A stretch of 64,000 nucleotides of DNA from Buddleja alternifolia (lineage: Eukaryota > Streptophyta > Magnoliopsida > Lamiales > Scrophulariaceae), in the NCBI GenBank assembly GCA_019426215.1, contig CM033401.1, positions 10,979,134 to 11,043,133 of the forward strand, in the 5' to 3' direction. Shown piece by piece: positions 9,900 through 21,168 of this stretch. A program made the translations under genes and the position numbers. A model generated the notes under the pieces. The model worked only from the letters and a program-made list of their open reading frames with translations. It was not told the DNA's origin and did not search any database. Within the stretch, counting starts at the first letter, position 1, and every line of letters begins with the position of its first letter.

Positions 9900-12387
9900 C
9901 TTCTGGCGGCTATTTTTCTTTCTCTCGATCTGCTCGATGGATTCACTTAAATGGCTAAATGGTGAATCCCTGCCTGCCGACGGAGGTATCCCATAACCTC
10001 TGCCTCTCCTTTCTCGAAAGTGCCGATTGTAAGGTTGGAAACTGAAGTTGTTGTTCTCATACCTTTGCCTCTTGTTCCATTCCCTTTGGTAGGCTGGAAT
10101 CCAATCGGGATCATTCTGGATCACTTGTAACCTCACTAGTTCGTAGTGCAGGGTGTCAGCACATTGATTGCAAAGCACCTTCTGCATCTGGGTAAGGTTG
10201 TCCACTACTTTCGAAGGGGTTTGATAGCCGATCTCACACTTGGGGGTCTCTAGTGCCTCCTTGTATGATTTCCCTTCAGCCTTTTGGATGGGAGGAACCG
10301 ATTCGATTTGTGATTCTTTTTACTTGGGCTTCCCGTCTTGACCAAATTCTAGGATTCGCTTGTCTATCCCGGACAAGAATATCTTGCCCCTCTCGAATTG
10401 TTTGGCAACAAAACGCCGAAAGATTTGGCACTGATCAGTGGTATGCAGCATGTTCATATGCCACCTGCACATGCCTTCGAGTCCATCGTCATTGACTTTC
10501 GGGAAGGTCAAGACTCCTTCATCTATGAACCTGTTAAAGAGCTTGTTCGCCAGTTTAGCTTCCTTCAAGACCTGTTTATTCGAAGATTTAGATAAAGTGT
10601 TAGAACGTTAAGGTAAATCAATTTCCAAAGTATTGATCTCGAAATTTAAAACAGGGAAAGGATCTTCATCTATACTCGTTTTCTGCCTATCAGGAAAGGT
10701 TATTTCATTCGAGTCTAACTTTGATTGTATTAAGTTTCGGAAGATAATACATTTTTTTGTTTCGTGTGTAAAGGCATTATGCCATTTACAATAAGGTTTT
10801 CCTTTGGCTTCTGCCTTAGTTGGGAATCGATCTTTTCCTTTAATCTTTAATTTCTTATTGGCTAGTAGCCAATCAAATATTTTTTCTGTTTTCGCCACAT
10901 CGAAAGTATATTTTTTATCTTTCTTAGACTGTAAAGAACCCATCGCTTTGCACTCTTTTGGCTTGAGTGCTCCACATTGAAATGGGGGCCCTTTTATGAA
11001 TTCTGCGAGGTCTACTTCGTAAGCATCCTCGAATACCCATGGTGCTAAGATTTCGAATGTGTTAAGTCCTTGATGTTTTCTTAAGCTTTCTTCTTTTAAC
11101 ATGTTCTCGTATCTAGTTGCACTTTCTGCCAGACTTCGAAAATCTGGGAATATCATTCCATCGAACTTTACTCTAAAATCGAAGGACATATTCTGTTGTG
11201 CTAACTGCACAAATTTGGATTCAGGCAAATTCAAATGGCACTTAACCGAGCCTTTGTTAATCTTGACAGAAACTTTTCTATAGACTCTCCTGTGTTTTGC
11301 CTGATCTTAGCTAGGTCACTGATGGATATGTCTGGATCAGTTCGAGTGAAGTGATTCTGAAATTCGAACTGCATCTCCTCCCAAGTGGGTATTGAGTTTG
11401 GAGACAAGTTCATATACCAATTAAAAGCTGACTCTGTTAGAGAACTAGGAAACAATCTCAGTTTATGATAATCTTGATCTGCTGTCTCTCAACATTGGCA
11501 GGTAAATCGAGATAAATGTTCTAAGGCTGATACACTATCATCTTCTGAGAACAGTGTAAAATTTAGGACTTAATGTATTCTAGGAAAAGGAAAATTCCTA
11601 TCTACCCATTCAGGGTATGGATTCCTTGGAATTACCTTTGGTTCCTTCAAAAACCAGGACCATACATTCTTTCAATTATCAATTCGATTTGATTTTGAAG
11701 TGGGTCTTGAACTTGTGGTCTAAGATTACCCCCCATATAACCATTAGGCCTCGTATTTTGAGTATTATGTGGATTCGAATTTGTATTGTATGCATTAGGA
11801 TGTGGCATTTGATTATATCTCGAATCTATATTTTGAGGGTTATTATTCATATTATTATTGGCCTCGAGAGGTGAGGATCCTGAAGTTTGACCAATTTCGA
11901 ATTGGCCATTCCAAGGTCCATTTTCTCGAGGATATCCCAGAGGAATCTCATTTGGATTAATATATCTACTTTGAGTCCTCGGTTCTACCAACTGAGATAC
12001 TTTTTCGATTAAGAGATTATGCTTGTTGGTTAAAGGTTCGAGACCTAAGGCTACTTGTGTATGTATCATGTTCGTAAAAACATCACAAGTTTGATTGAAA
12101 ATTTCACCTAGCTCAGTTATAACCCTGGTGACTTCTCGAGCGAGACCATCTCGAGCACTTACAACAATATCTTGTACGATTGCCGTAAATATTTAGGCAG
12201 ACTCTTGTGCCAGTGCTCGATATTGATCATTGAATTCTCTCCTTTGATTTTCTCGAGCACCTGCTAGAGTTTGTTTCATAAGTCGAACAAATTGTTCGTA
12301 CATTTTGTCCGCTCAGACTTTATTTTTCGCCACCGGTTGTATATCCGAATCCTCGGTGCAGTCATCACAAGTGAACTCGTCTGCCAT
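9606..12387 (-). pseudogene. Gypsy gag
   Basis: The minus-strand start ATG is at 12387 (MADEFTCDDCTEDSD). The frame has stops at about codons 25 and 64, then continues in frame through the N-terminal region (EKVSQLVEPRTQ...). The retrotransposon-gag domain at 11455-11231 (AFNWYMNLSPNSIPTWEEM, GESIEKFLSRLTKA) is next. After it come two CxxWH-x(n)-H-x-C type zinc-binding motifs: CKWHNAFTHETKKC near 10780, and CRWHMNMLHTTDQC near 10450. The part at 10205-9672 is rich in basic and charged residues. Breaks at about 11460, 10600 and 10310 put it in several frames. Gag would form the particle and bind RNA. Confidence 0.8.
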
Positions 12388-12446
12388 TATTGGTCTTGTT
12401 AGAATGACTTAAATGATCTTGGAAAATTGATTTTACAAGAACCAAC

Positions 12447-12463
12447 TCCCACTATGGTCGCCA
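12447..12463 (-). other. Primer-binding site of the Gypsy element
   Basis: The minus strand reads TGGCGACCATAGTGGGA, complementary to a tRNA 3' end with CCA, at the position expected just inside the 5' LTR and upstream of gag. I have not assigned the tRNA with certainty. Confidence 0.6.
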
Positions 12464-12475
12464 AAAATTTATTTC

Positions 12476-13296
12476 TGGATAAAAACAAATTGAATAAGGA
12501 AGAGCTAATTCGATTAACTCAAGCCCCGTGATAATTCTCCACTTAGAATTATCTAACAACCCCCGCGTTCGAATTCGATACGCTAGACGGTGGTTCAGAC
12601 TTTAACACTTCGATGTGTTGGTTAAAATAGTTATTCGGACCACAATTGATGAAAATAAATAAGACAGGAAGATACAAGTCTAGATATAAATTTATCTACC
12701 AAATACTTAAATCTGATAAAACAATAAACTTTTTTACCTCCAAATTGATCCCCAGTCATAAGTTACAAGGCTTGTTCGAGCAAGAGATATGCTGATGTCA
12801 ACACTTGATCATCAGGATTTGATCTACAGAATTAACTAAGTTACGCTACTCCTAAGATTACGTCTACTCCTAGAAAAAAAGAAAAAAAGATAAAACGATG
12901 CAGAGTTGTTCTGGTGTTCGTTGTTCGTCCTCTTTTTTTTTCTTCTCTGCCTTGCCCTTTATCACATATCCACGTCCTTTGTGGTTGGGAACTGCCTTCA
13001 ACCGTGTTTTCAAACTTATTTTGTTGGCGCGTCCATGGATTGGATGACTTCCTACTCTTTTGAGCCTTCCTTCACGGACTTTTAACCTTGTGGAACATTG
13101 GGCTTGGACCTTAAACCTCCTTCGTATTTAGCTAATGAATGAGGCTGCTTGGGCCTTTCAACTTGAGCCCAATTTCGAATTGACCTACGAACAAAGGTTG
13201 CTTGGGCTCTTTTACCTTAAGCCTAATTTTCGAATTAATATAAGGGTCTTTTGGGCTTTTTAAATTGAGAAGCCCATTTTATTTTAGGTGTAAACA
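12476..13296 (-). repeat. Gypsy 5' LTR (full length)
   Basis: The outer end TGTTTACACC (minus strand) is at 13296. Nucleotides 12920-13296 match the truncated left LTR. The inner end near 12476 is inferred from a CA dinucleotide just before the primer site. On the minus strand it carries an A/G-rich stretch near 12930 and ends with gag-proximal leader sequence. Confidence 0.7.
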
Positions 13297-13365
13297 GTTT
13301 GGATGACAATTACCCAGATACGAGGGTCACATTTTATTCAATATCCTAATAGCACCCCCATTGGG

Positions 13366-13812
13366 GGGTGCTTGGAGGGTGCTTGGGGAAGCTTGCACCT
13401 CTCCTCCAATGGGGGGTGGAGTGCTTGGTGACATGGCAAAAATGAAGGAAGTTGGGGTTCCTCTACAAGAATCCCAAAGGAACCAGTGACATGGCAATTG
13501 CATAATTATTAAATTTTCCCAATATATTTAAATATATTTAATTTATTTATTTATTAATTAATTCTGAAAATTATTTTTAAATTAATTAATTATTTTTGGA
13601 AAATAAAGGTTTTTATTTAATTATATAATTGATTATTCAAAAATAAGTATAAGTTGGGTATTTTCAGAGAGGTTTTTTTGATGGGAAGAGAAGTTCTTGG
13701 AAGGGGTTCTATGCTGATGTGGCAAGTGAAGAAAGTTACTATTGATGGAAAGAAGAGTGCTTAGAAGGGAAGGTTCTTGAAGTGCTGATGTGGCAATCCA
13801 AGCACCCCTTTT
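13366..13812. mobile_element. Possible MITE with GGGGTGCTTGG ends
   Basis: The left end near 13366 reads GGGGTGCTTGG, and the right end near 13800-13812 reads CCAAGCACCCC, its reverse complement. Between them are repeated GTGACATGGC/GCTGATGTGGC words. The left end also has a nearby second GGGTGCTTGG copy, so the true border and target duplication are unclear. No coding potential. Confidence 0.4.
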
Positions 13813-16003
13813 AGAGACTTTAGGTTAAAGTGTAGCACAAATGATAATAATTTCTAGTGTGTTGCCTTTTTTAATTGCACTTAAAAGCCAATGAAAAGAA
13901 AGAAAAAGTAGAGAGGAAGAGTCATAAGTGTGAAAAGGTGTCACCCGTGCTATGCCTTTCGGAGCACTTGCGTGTGAAAAGTTGAATTTTGGTTTAAAGG
14001 CAAACATAAGTGATTAATAATTCAACTGTCCACACACACATTATCCTTGCGCGTCTCATCACTCTGATTGAGAAAGAAAGTTTGGGTAAAAGACCACAAA
14101 CACCCTTTGAGATTAGATTCAATTACAAATGTATCTTTTTACGTTTTGAGAAATTACTGAAAATACCTGATGTTGGAGTTTCTCTTTTACGTTTGTAACA
14201 CTGGACTGAATTTGATGATACCATGAAAAAATAATTTCAATTTCTAATTTTACCCTCAACCCGATTGTAGTGCAGGGTTCAATTACAAGACTTAGATGAA
14301 AAGAATATTTATAATGTTGAATAATTTAGTTCTAAAATTTTTCAGAAAAAACTTCAATAATCATAGATATGTGCGCACTTATTACTATAATAATGACTAT
14401 AAAACAAGTGTGAGAACAAAAAAATAAATTTATGAAAACAATAGCCAGTGAACCTACATTGGCTGGGTTTAGGGTTTCGATGCCTCTTAAGCATATACGT
14501 TAAAGTTACATTAGAGTTACGGTGGAAATCGCCATTATTTAAACCTTTTTGACTTTTTTGAATTACCAATTCTAGCATCTATCTAAAAGTTGTCATGATT
14601 ATAGTAAGTACAACTATATTTACAATTATCTTTATTTAATTTGATGACTTTAAATCTTAAATGGGACTCAATTTTTGAATTTCTGCGGATAGCAAAATTA
14701 GCTTTATTTATTTTAGCGCATGCCAAAATTATTTTTTTATGAAAATATTACAATGCACATGTTTGATTGATATATATTTATCATACTAAAACATAGGTAT
14801 TAGCTCGTAACAAATAGTTTTCTAGGTAATTCATATTCCAAAGAGCTATACCGAATAGCATACATTTATTCAACTAATTTATTTAATCTCTTTGACATGA
14901 AAATAAAGTACCAAAAATTAAAGTCGTTAAATGCATCACACAAACAAATTTTAATCGCCGAATTACTTTGGTAATAAATTAATTTCTTAATGCTAAATAT
15001 AGCAAAACGTTGCATATATTTTCCACAAATCATTTACACCAATAATAAATCACAATTGTTAAAAAATACATTGCCAAACATATCCTACCCATGGGTAGCA
15101 CCACGCGTGCCTATGCGAGTGGGGGATTCCTATTGTCAATGATAGATGAGAATTAAACAAAATATAAAATTAGGGCTAAAAAAGGCAGTCAATCCATGGT
15201 CATGCTTCTACATTATATATATATATATATAGAGAGAGAGAGTGTGTGTAAGTAAAAAAAAAAAAGGTTAGAGAGAGAAGTAAATAAAGTAATCTTACTA
15301 CTCATGAATCTCCTCATCTCCTCCAAAACGGTTCATTTATCTTTTTTTCCTCACCTTTCCATTATCTTTTTAAAAATATAAACCAATATTTTATTCTCTT
15401 GGTGCAAGAGCATAACCATCATAAAATATTAATTAATTACCCAATAAACAAACATAAAACCCAATTAAAATACTAATAAAATGACATTACACAAAAATGT
15501 AGGGCATGATGACCTCTGCTCAGCCCGTTTCTTCTATTTCAAATTGATGATTTATTTCCTATTTTATTTTTAATATGTATCAGTTCAAATATTTTATTCT
15601 TTAACTAATGTTTGATATGGTACTCTATTTCATCACAGATGTCATTTTTTTAAAAGAATATAAAATAAATATGAATTAAATACAATTATCATGTCTGAAT
15701 AAAATTGAATATTGAATGATACAATATTTTAAAATAGAAAATGTAAAATGCAGATGCAAATTACGTGTATAAACATTTTTCCTAAGATTTAAATAACATA
15801 CATTTTATCCTCATGATGTTTATATATATGAAACGACATATGAGATAAATACTCTCCTGAAATAAACAATCGGGACGCACTATGCTAAGGAAAGTCATTT
15901 CAAAATTTCTGGATTACAATAAATCTTGTATTTTACTTTATATATACATGATAAGTATATATATATATGTGTATATATATATATATATATAATGAAAACA
16001 TTA
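13813..16003. other. Gene-free AT-rich intergenic DNA
   Basis: No credible gene. There is a compound microsatellite at about 15213-15245, (AT)n followed by (AG)n and (TG)n, and another (TA)n at about 15955-15991. Short open frames here have no recognisable protein features. Confidence 0.7.
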
Positions 16004-16423
16004 GGCTCTGTTTGTTTGTGTTTTTATCCCACTTTTTCCATTTCCATTTTTATTTAAAAATGAAAATGCACACTTTATATTGTTTTTAACTAAAAATATT
16101 CTCATTTTCATTCTTGTTTTTACGTTCCGAAAAATTCCAATCATTTATTTAAAATTATATTTCACATCACTTATCTCACATTTTCTCTCACATCCACCCA
16201 TCACCATCATCTCTCTCTCCTCTCTCTTCACCCATCACCATCATTTAATCATTACTTTTCAATCATTTCACACATCACACTCACAAATTTCAACCATTTT
16301 AAAAAACACAACCAAATACATCTTCTTTTTCACTTTCTCATATGAAAATCAAAAAATACATTTTTTCATACATTTTAAAAAATGACAGTTGAAAATAAAA
16401 TGAAAACACATCCAACTAGAGCC
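16004..16423. mobile_element. Tourist-like MITE, copy 1
   Basis: The element is 420 bp. The left end GGCTCTGTTTGTTTGTG is mirrored at the right end by CACATCCAACTAGAGCC (partial inverted match). It is flanked by TTA on the left and TAA on the right, a one-base-degraded 3-bp target duplication. A related copy lies at 47139-47580. The interior is T/A- and CACATC-rich and noncoding. Confidence 0.7.
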
Positions 16424-17488
16424 TAAATTTCCTTAATTCCAGAAATTGTTGCAACTGAAAGTACATTGATATCCCTAATTTCAATAAACTCCTTCCTTCT
16501 CCATCCCCAACTCTTTATCCCATTATTTAATTAAAATAACAACAAAACAAACACTGGCATGCTTTCTTTCTCTGACACCTCCTACTCCCAACTTTTTAAC
16601 ACCTTTGCCTTTTTATGCTCTTATTTTATATATATTTCACAAATAATATATCATCAATAACATATTTTAAAGAAACTTGTACGTCCCTAATTTTCAGTTC
16701 TATTCTTTTATCTCATTATTATTGTCAGTATGTCATTTCCCACAAATAGAAAAATAATAAAAAAATAAAAGTTGATTATGTTATATCCGTATTTCTTTTT
16801 TGCAATTTGTTTTATGTGTTCATTCATGTGGGAGTGAGAGAGAAAGGATATTATTATTTTGGTGTAAGAATTGAATGTGAAAGAGAGAAAGATAGGGGCA
16901 AACCCACCAAAGTTGATCGGACAACCGAGCCTTATGTCATAAGACACAAATTCGATTTTCCCAGAGAGAGTGTCTATTGGAGTCTGTCAGCTATGAGCAA
17001 TTTCAACTAGCTTATCTCTCTTATACAGACACAAAAATGGGATTTTACCCAATTCGTATCTTAAGGTAGCAGCTGCGGTTTTCCTCGACATAAAAAAAAA
17101 AAAAAACAAGAGATAGAGAGATAGAGGGGTATGTGTGTCTCTGCCTGTGTGTATCTCACATCATCTCCGTTTAGAGAGAGAAACCACAACTTTCTAGAGA
17201 GAGAAAATGGGGAGAGGGTTTGTGTATGTGAAGCAGCTGGTCTGAGCTTTCTTCCTTTTCGCGTTGAATTTCTCACACATTCAAAAACTTCATTCCTTAA
17301 GAGAGAGAGAAGAGAGAGAAACCCACAAACCAAATTTATTTATTTCTTCACAATCTAGAATTTCAATTTCCTGTGTTTTTAATTACAGGGCTTTTGCTTC
17401 ATTCACCTCAATCAATAATCATTCATTCTTTCAATTCCAATTCAATCATTCATATACATACACATATACATACATATAATAGAAGAAG
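16424..17488 (+). promoter_or_regulatory. SMAX1 upstream region and GA-rich leader
   Basis: Upstream of the SMAX1 start codon, 17100-17330 is dense in GAGA/CTCT runs (AGAGAGAGAGAA types), typical of plant 5' leaders and GAGA-binding-protein sites. An ATTACAG at about 17389 could be a leader intron acceptor. I do not see a convincing TATA box. Small open frames in this region look like shadows of the GA repeats. Assignment as leader/promoter is inferred from position and composition. Confidence 0.5.
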
Positions 17489-20400
17489 ATGAGAGCTGGA
17501 TTAAGCACTATCCAGCAGACCTTAACCCCAGAGGCAGCCACCGTACTAAACCACTCAATATCCGAAGCCGGCCGCCGCAACCACGGCCAAACGACGCCGC
17601 TCCACGTGGCGGCGACGCTGTTATCCTCTCCATCCGGATACCTCCGGCAAGCCTGCATCCGGTCCCACCCCAATTCAAGCCACCCTCTTCAGTGCCGCGC
17701 CTTGGAGCTCTGCTTCAGCGTGGCTCTCGAACGCCTCCCCACGGCTCAAGCCACGCCGACCGAGCCGCCGATCTCCAACGCCCTCATGGCGGCTCTCAAG
17801 AGGGCTCAAGCCCATCAGCGGCGCGGCTGCCCTGAACAGCAGCAGCAGCCGCTCTTAGCCGTCAAAGTCGAGCTCGAGCAGCTGATTATATCTATACTTG
17901 ATGACCCTAGTGTGAGCCGTGTTATGAGAGAAGCCAGCTTCTCGAGCCCAGCCGTTAAAGCCGCTATTGAGCAGTCGTTGAATACTCCCAACCCGCAAAC
18001 GCATCATCATGTCAGCTTTGGGCCGAGGATGGTTTCTAGTCCGGCTCAATTAGCCGCGGCTTCTTCTCCGGCTCAATTAGCCAATCGGAATATGTATTTA
18101 AATCCACGTTTACAACAGGGGTCTATAGCGCCGCAAACAGGGAATCAGAGGGGTGAAGAAGTGAAGAAAGTATTGGAAATATTGTTGAGAGATAAGAAAA
18201 GGAACCCTGTTTTGGTGGGTGATTTAGAGCCTGAGGCATTGTTGAAGGAAATCTTGAGTAAAATCGAGAGGAATGAATTGGGAAACGACGCCGTTTTGAG
18301 GAATGTTCGCGTTTTGTCGATGGATAAAGGGCTTTTATCCGATAGGAATGAAATAGCGTCGAAGATCGAGGAGTTGGGAGGTTTGATTGAGAGTAGGATA
18401 GGGAATGGAGGTGTGATTGTTGATTTGGGTGATTTGAAGTGGCTGGTGGAGCAGCCGGTGAGTAGTTTAACCGGTGGGGTGCAGCTACACCAGAAACAGG
18501 AGATGGGGCGGTCGGCGGTGGTGGAAATGGCGAAGTTATTGGCGAGGTTCAATGGTGGTGAGAATAAGGTTTGGTTGATTGGGACTGCAACTTGTGAGAC
18601 TTACTTGAGGTGTCAAGTTTATCATTCTACGATGGAGAATGATTGGGATCTGCAGGCGATGCCTATTGCTTCGAGGTCGCCTCTTCCCGGGATGTTCCCG
18701 AGGTATATTCTCGCATCAATTTGATAGAGATTTCATTTTATCTATAGTTATTTATGATGTGATGATTGAAATTCATTGTCAATTGATCAGATTTTTGATA
18801 TATGCTGAATTTGAATTGATAGTTTGTTAGAATCGGATCATTTGTATGCTTTGGTGTCTGGGAATTGGAATCATTCTCGAACAGTAGTTTACTATGTTGA
18901 TTGAATATTTGATGATTTTTTTGAACTAGCTTGTTTTAGAAGTTGAAATACTTCATTAGTATCTTTGATCTTTTTATGGTTCTCTTTTGGGTAATTATAA
19001 TAATAAGGCCCGAAAAATATATTCTTGATCTATGATACTGTGTTCAATCTTAGGAAATCACTTATGGATCATTGAGTTCTTAAAAAGATGAAGATTATAA
19101 CTAAAGTGTTTCGTTCGGTTATTTACATGTTTTACTTATCTTATTCATCTTCTGATTTTAGGCTTGGAACGGAGAGACTATTGAGTAGTCCGTTGGAATC
19201 ATTCAATACATTGAAGGCCGTTCCAACTCCACTGCCCGCTTTAACGAGGCGTTTATCTGAGGACTCAGATTCCAATCAAAACTCAACATTTTGCCCCCGA
19301 TGTTCAGAGAATTATGAGAAAGAGCTGGCGAGACTTGCAGCCATCGAGAAGTCATTTTCTGAATCTAAGCAAGAAGCTAACAGACCATCTCTGCCACAAT
19401 GGCTGCAAAATGCTAAACAAACAACAGATCAATCACAAGTATGTTTTGTTGTGAATTTAATATTTAGAACAATTAAGGTTTATCAAAATAAATGAGTAGC
19501 TGATGACGTTTTTTACATGTTTTTTTCCAGGAAAATAAGCAAGGACTACTTTCCGAACAGAAAACTCAAGAATTACAGAAGAAATGGAGGGATACATGTT
19601 TACATCTTCACCCTAATTTTCATCAAGATACTCGTCCCGTTAAAACCGGTCCACTTCAAACTGGTCCACGGCCACTCTCTATGCCAAGTTTGTTTAATCC
19701 CAACTTACTCTCACGTCCACCGTTCCAGCCTAAGTTGCAGACAAACAAACCCCTTGGAGAAGCTCTACAATTGAACACGACTCCAGTTCTGGGTCGACCC
19801 GTGGAGCGCCCCAATAACCCTCCGGGAAGTCCCGTTAGGACAGAGCTTGTCCTTGGAAGGAAAGAAACGGATAGCATCCACGAGAAAGTTAGTGAAGATC
19901 AAGCTAAGGATTTCCTCGGTTGCATCTCGTCCGAACCACAAACTAAGTTGTCCGAACCACAGATTAAGTTGCTTGACAAGTTTGCTAATGCTTTGGACGC
20001 TGATACGTACAAGAAACTCCTCAAGGGCCTCATGGAGAAAGCATGGTGGCAAGCGGAAGCGTCCGTGGAAGTGGCTTCGGCAATCACACGATGTAGATTG
20101 GGGAATGGAAAGCGTCGTGGTGGTGGATTAAGGGGCGATATATGGTTATTGTTCACGGGACCCGACCGGGTCGGGAAGAAGAAAATGGCATATGTGCTAG
20201 CCGACCAAGTATGTGGAGCTAATCCAATAATGATATGTCTTGGCACGAGACGGGACGATGAGGAATCGGATGTAAGCTTAAATTTTCGTGGTAAAACTGC
20301 GATTGATCGTATTGCAGAGGCGGTTCGAAGAAATCCATTTTCAGTGATCATGCTCGAGGACATTGATGAAGCGGATATAGTGGTGCGTGGGAGCATAAAA

Positions 20401-21168
20401 CGGGCAATGGAAAGAGGAAGGCTCACGGATTCTCACGGTCGTGAGGTCGGTCTTGGAAACGCCGTTTTCATCGTAACGGGAGATTGGTCGACTACTAATC
20501 ACGAAAGAGACGGTCACTATTTGGATGAGAAGAAACTTGCCTCTATAGCAAGTGGTGGTTGGCAATTGGGACTAATAGTAAGAGAAAAGAGCAGCAAAAG
20601 ACGAGCAAATTGGTTGCAAGACAGGGATAGGCAATTGAAGACGAGGAAAGAAACAGAACCCGGCCTTTCTTTGGACCTTAATCTTGCGGTTGGAGACACC
20701 GAGGACGACAAAAACGATACATCTTACAATTCGAGTGATCTCACCGTTGATCATGAGGACGATCTTGCCCTTGTGAACCGGCAATTCTCTATCACCTTGG
20801 TCCCACACGAGCTTGTAAGCAACGTCGATGATTCCATAGTCTTCAAGCCAGTGGATCCCGCCTTTGTTCGACGGGAGATAAAGAAAACTATATCCGTGAA
20901 ATTCTCCATGGTCGTAGATGATAATATGTCGATAGAAATAGATGACGACGTGTTGGAAAAGATCCTAGGAGGGCTATGGCACGACCGGACGAGTCTAGAA
21001 GAGTGGATGGAGAAAGTGTTGGCTCCAAGTTTTGAACAGTTGAAGTCCCGTTTGCCAGCTGGCGACAGGAGTAGTTCGGTGGTTAGGCTTGTGGTAGAAT
21101 CGGGTTTCGGCGACCGGGGAAAGAGCAAGGGCAATGCAGATTGGTTGCCTAGCTGCATCATGGTATAG
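17489..21168 (+). CDS. SMAX1: SMAX1/SMXL-type Clp-like repressor (three exons)
   Basis: Exons are 17489-18702, 19162-19438 and 19531-21168, with GT/AG introns at 18703-19161 and 19439-19530. The joined frame gives 1042 residues, slightly longer than Arabidopsis SMAX1. The N terminus (MRAGLSTIQQTLTPEAATVL, TTPLHVAATLL) is the double Clp-N domain, about residues 8-165. A degenerate first P-loop region (RNPVLVGDLEPEALL) starts near residue 234. The second ATPase-like part has a degenerate Walker A (GPDRVGKKKM, about 706). It carries the FRGKT motif (749-753), needed in this family for hormone-triggered degradation. An EAR motif LDLNL (878-882) is known to recruit TOPLESS corepressors. Family members are nuclear targets of KAI2/D14-MAX2 in karrikin and strigolactone signalling. 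The N terminus resembles SMAX1/SMXL2 more than SMXL6-8. All key motifs and splice sites are intact. Confidence 0.95.

Larger units (their letters stand above)
3205..13296 (-). mobile_element. Defective Ty3/Gypsy LTR retrotransposon carrying an antisense PMD gene
   Basis: Direct repeats at 3209-3584 and 12920-13296 are nearly identical and delimit the element. On the minus strand the order is 5' LTR (right), primer site, gag, aspartic protease, partial reverse transcriptase, foreign antisense gene, polypurine tract and 3' LTR (left). Both LTRs begin TGTTTACACC on the minus strand. RNase H and integrase are absent, and several stops and frameshifts break gag-pol, so the element could only have moved with help in trans. 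The left LTR lacks its R/U5 end, so the element is truncated where it meets CACTA sequence. The close LTR match suggests a fairly recent insertion. Confidence 0.85.

Noticed and set aside
13366..13812. Confident MITE call
   Set aside because: Several near-identical GGGTGCTTGG words make the border ambiguous and no clean target duplication was seen, so it is listed at low confidence only.
17131..17479. Short plus-strand open frames before SMAX1
   Set aside because: They come from GA/CT-rich leader repeats and have no protein features. One could be an uORF but I have no support.
17446..18552. Minus-strand open frames across SMAX1 exon 1
   Set aside because: Shadows of the coding strand; no recognisable domain.
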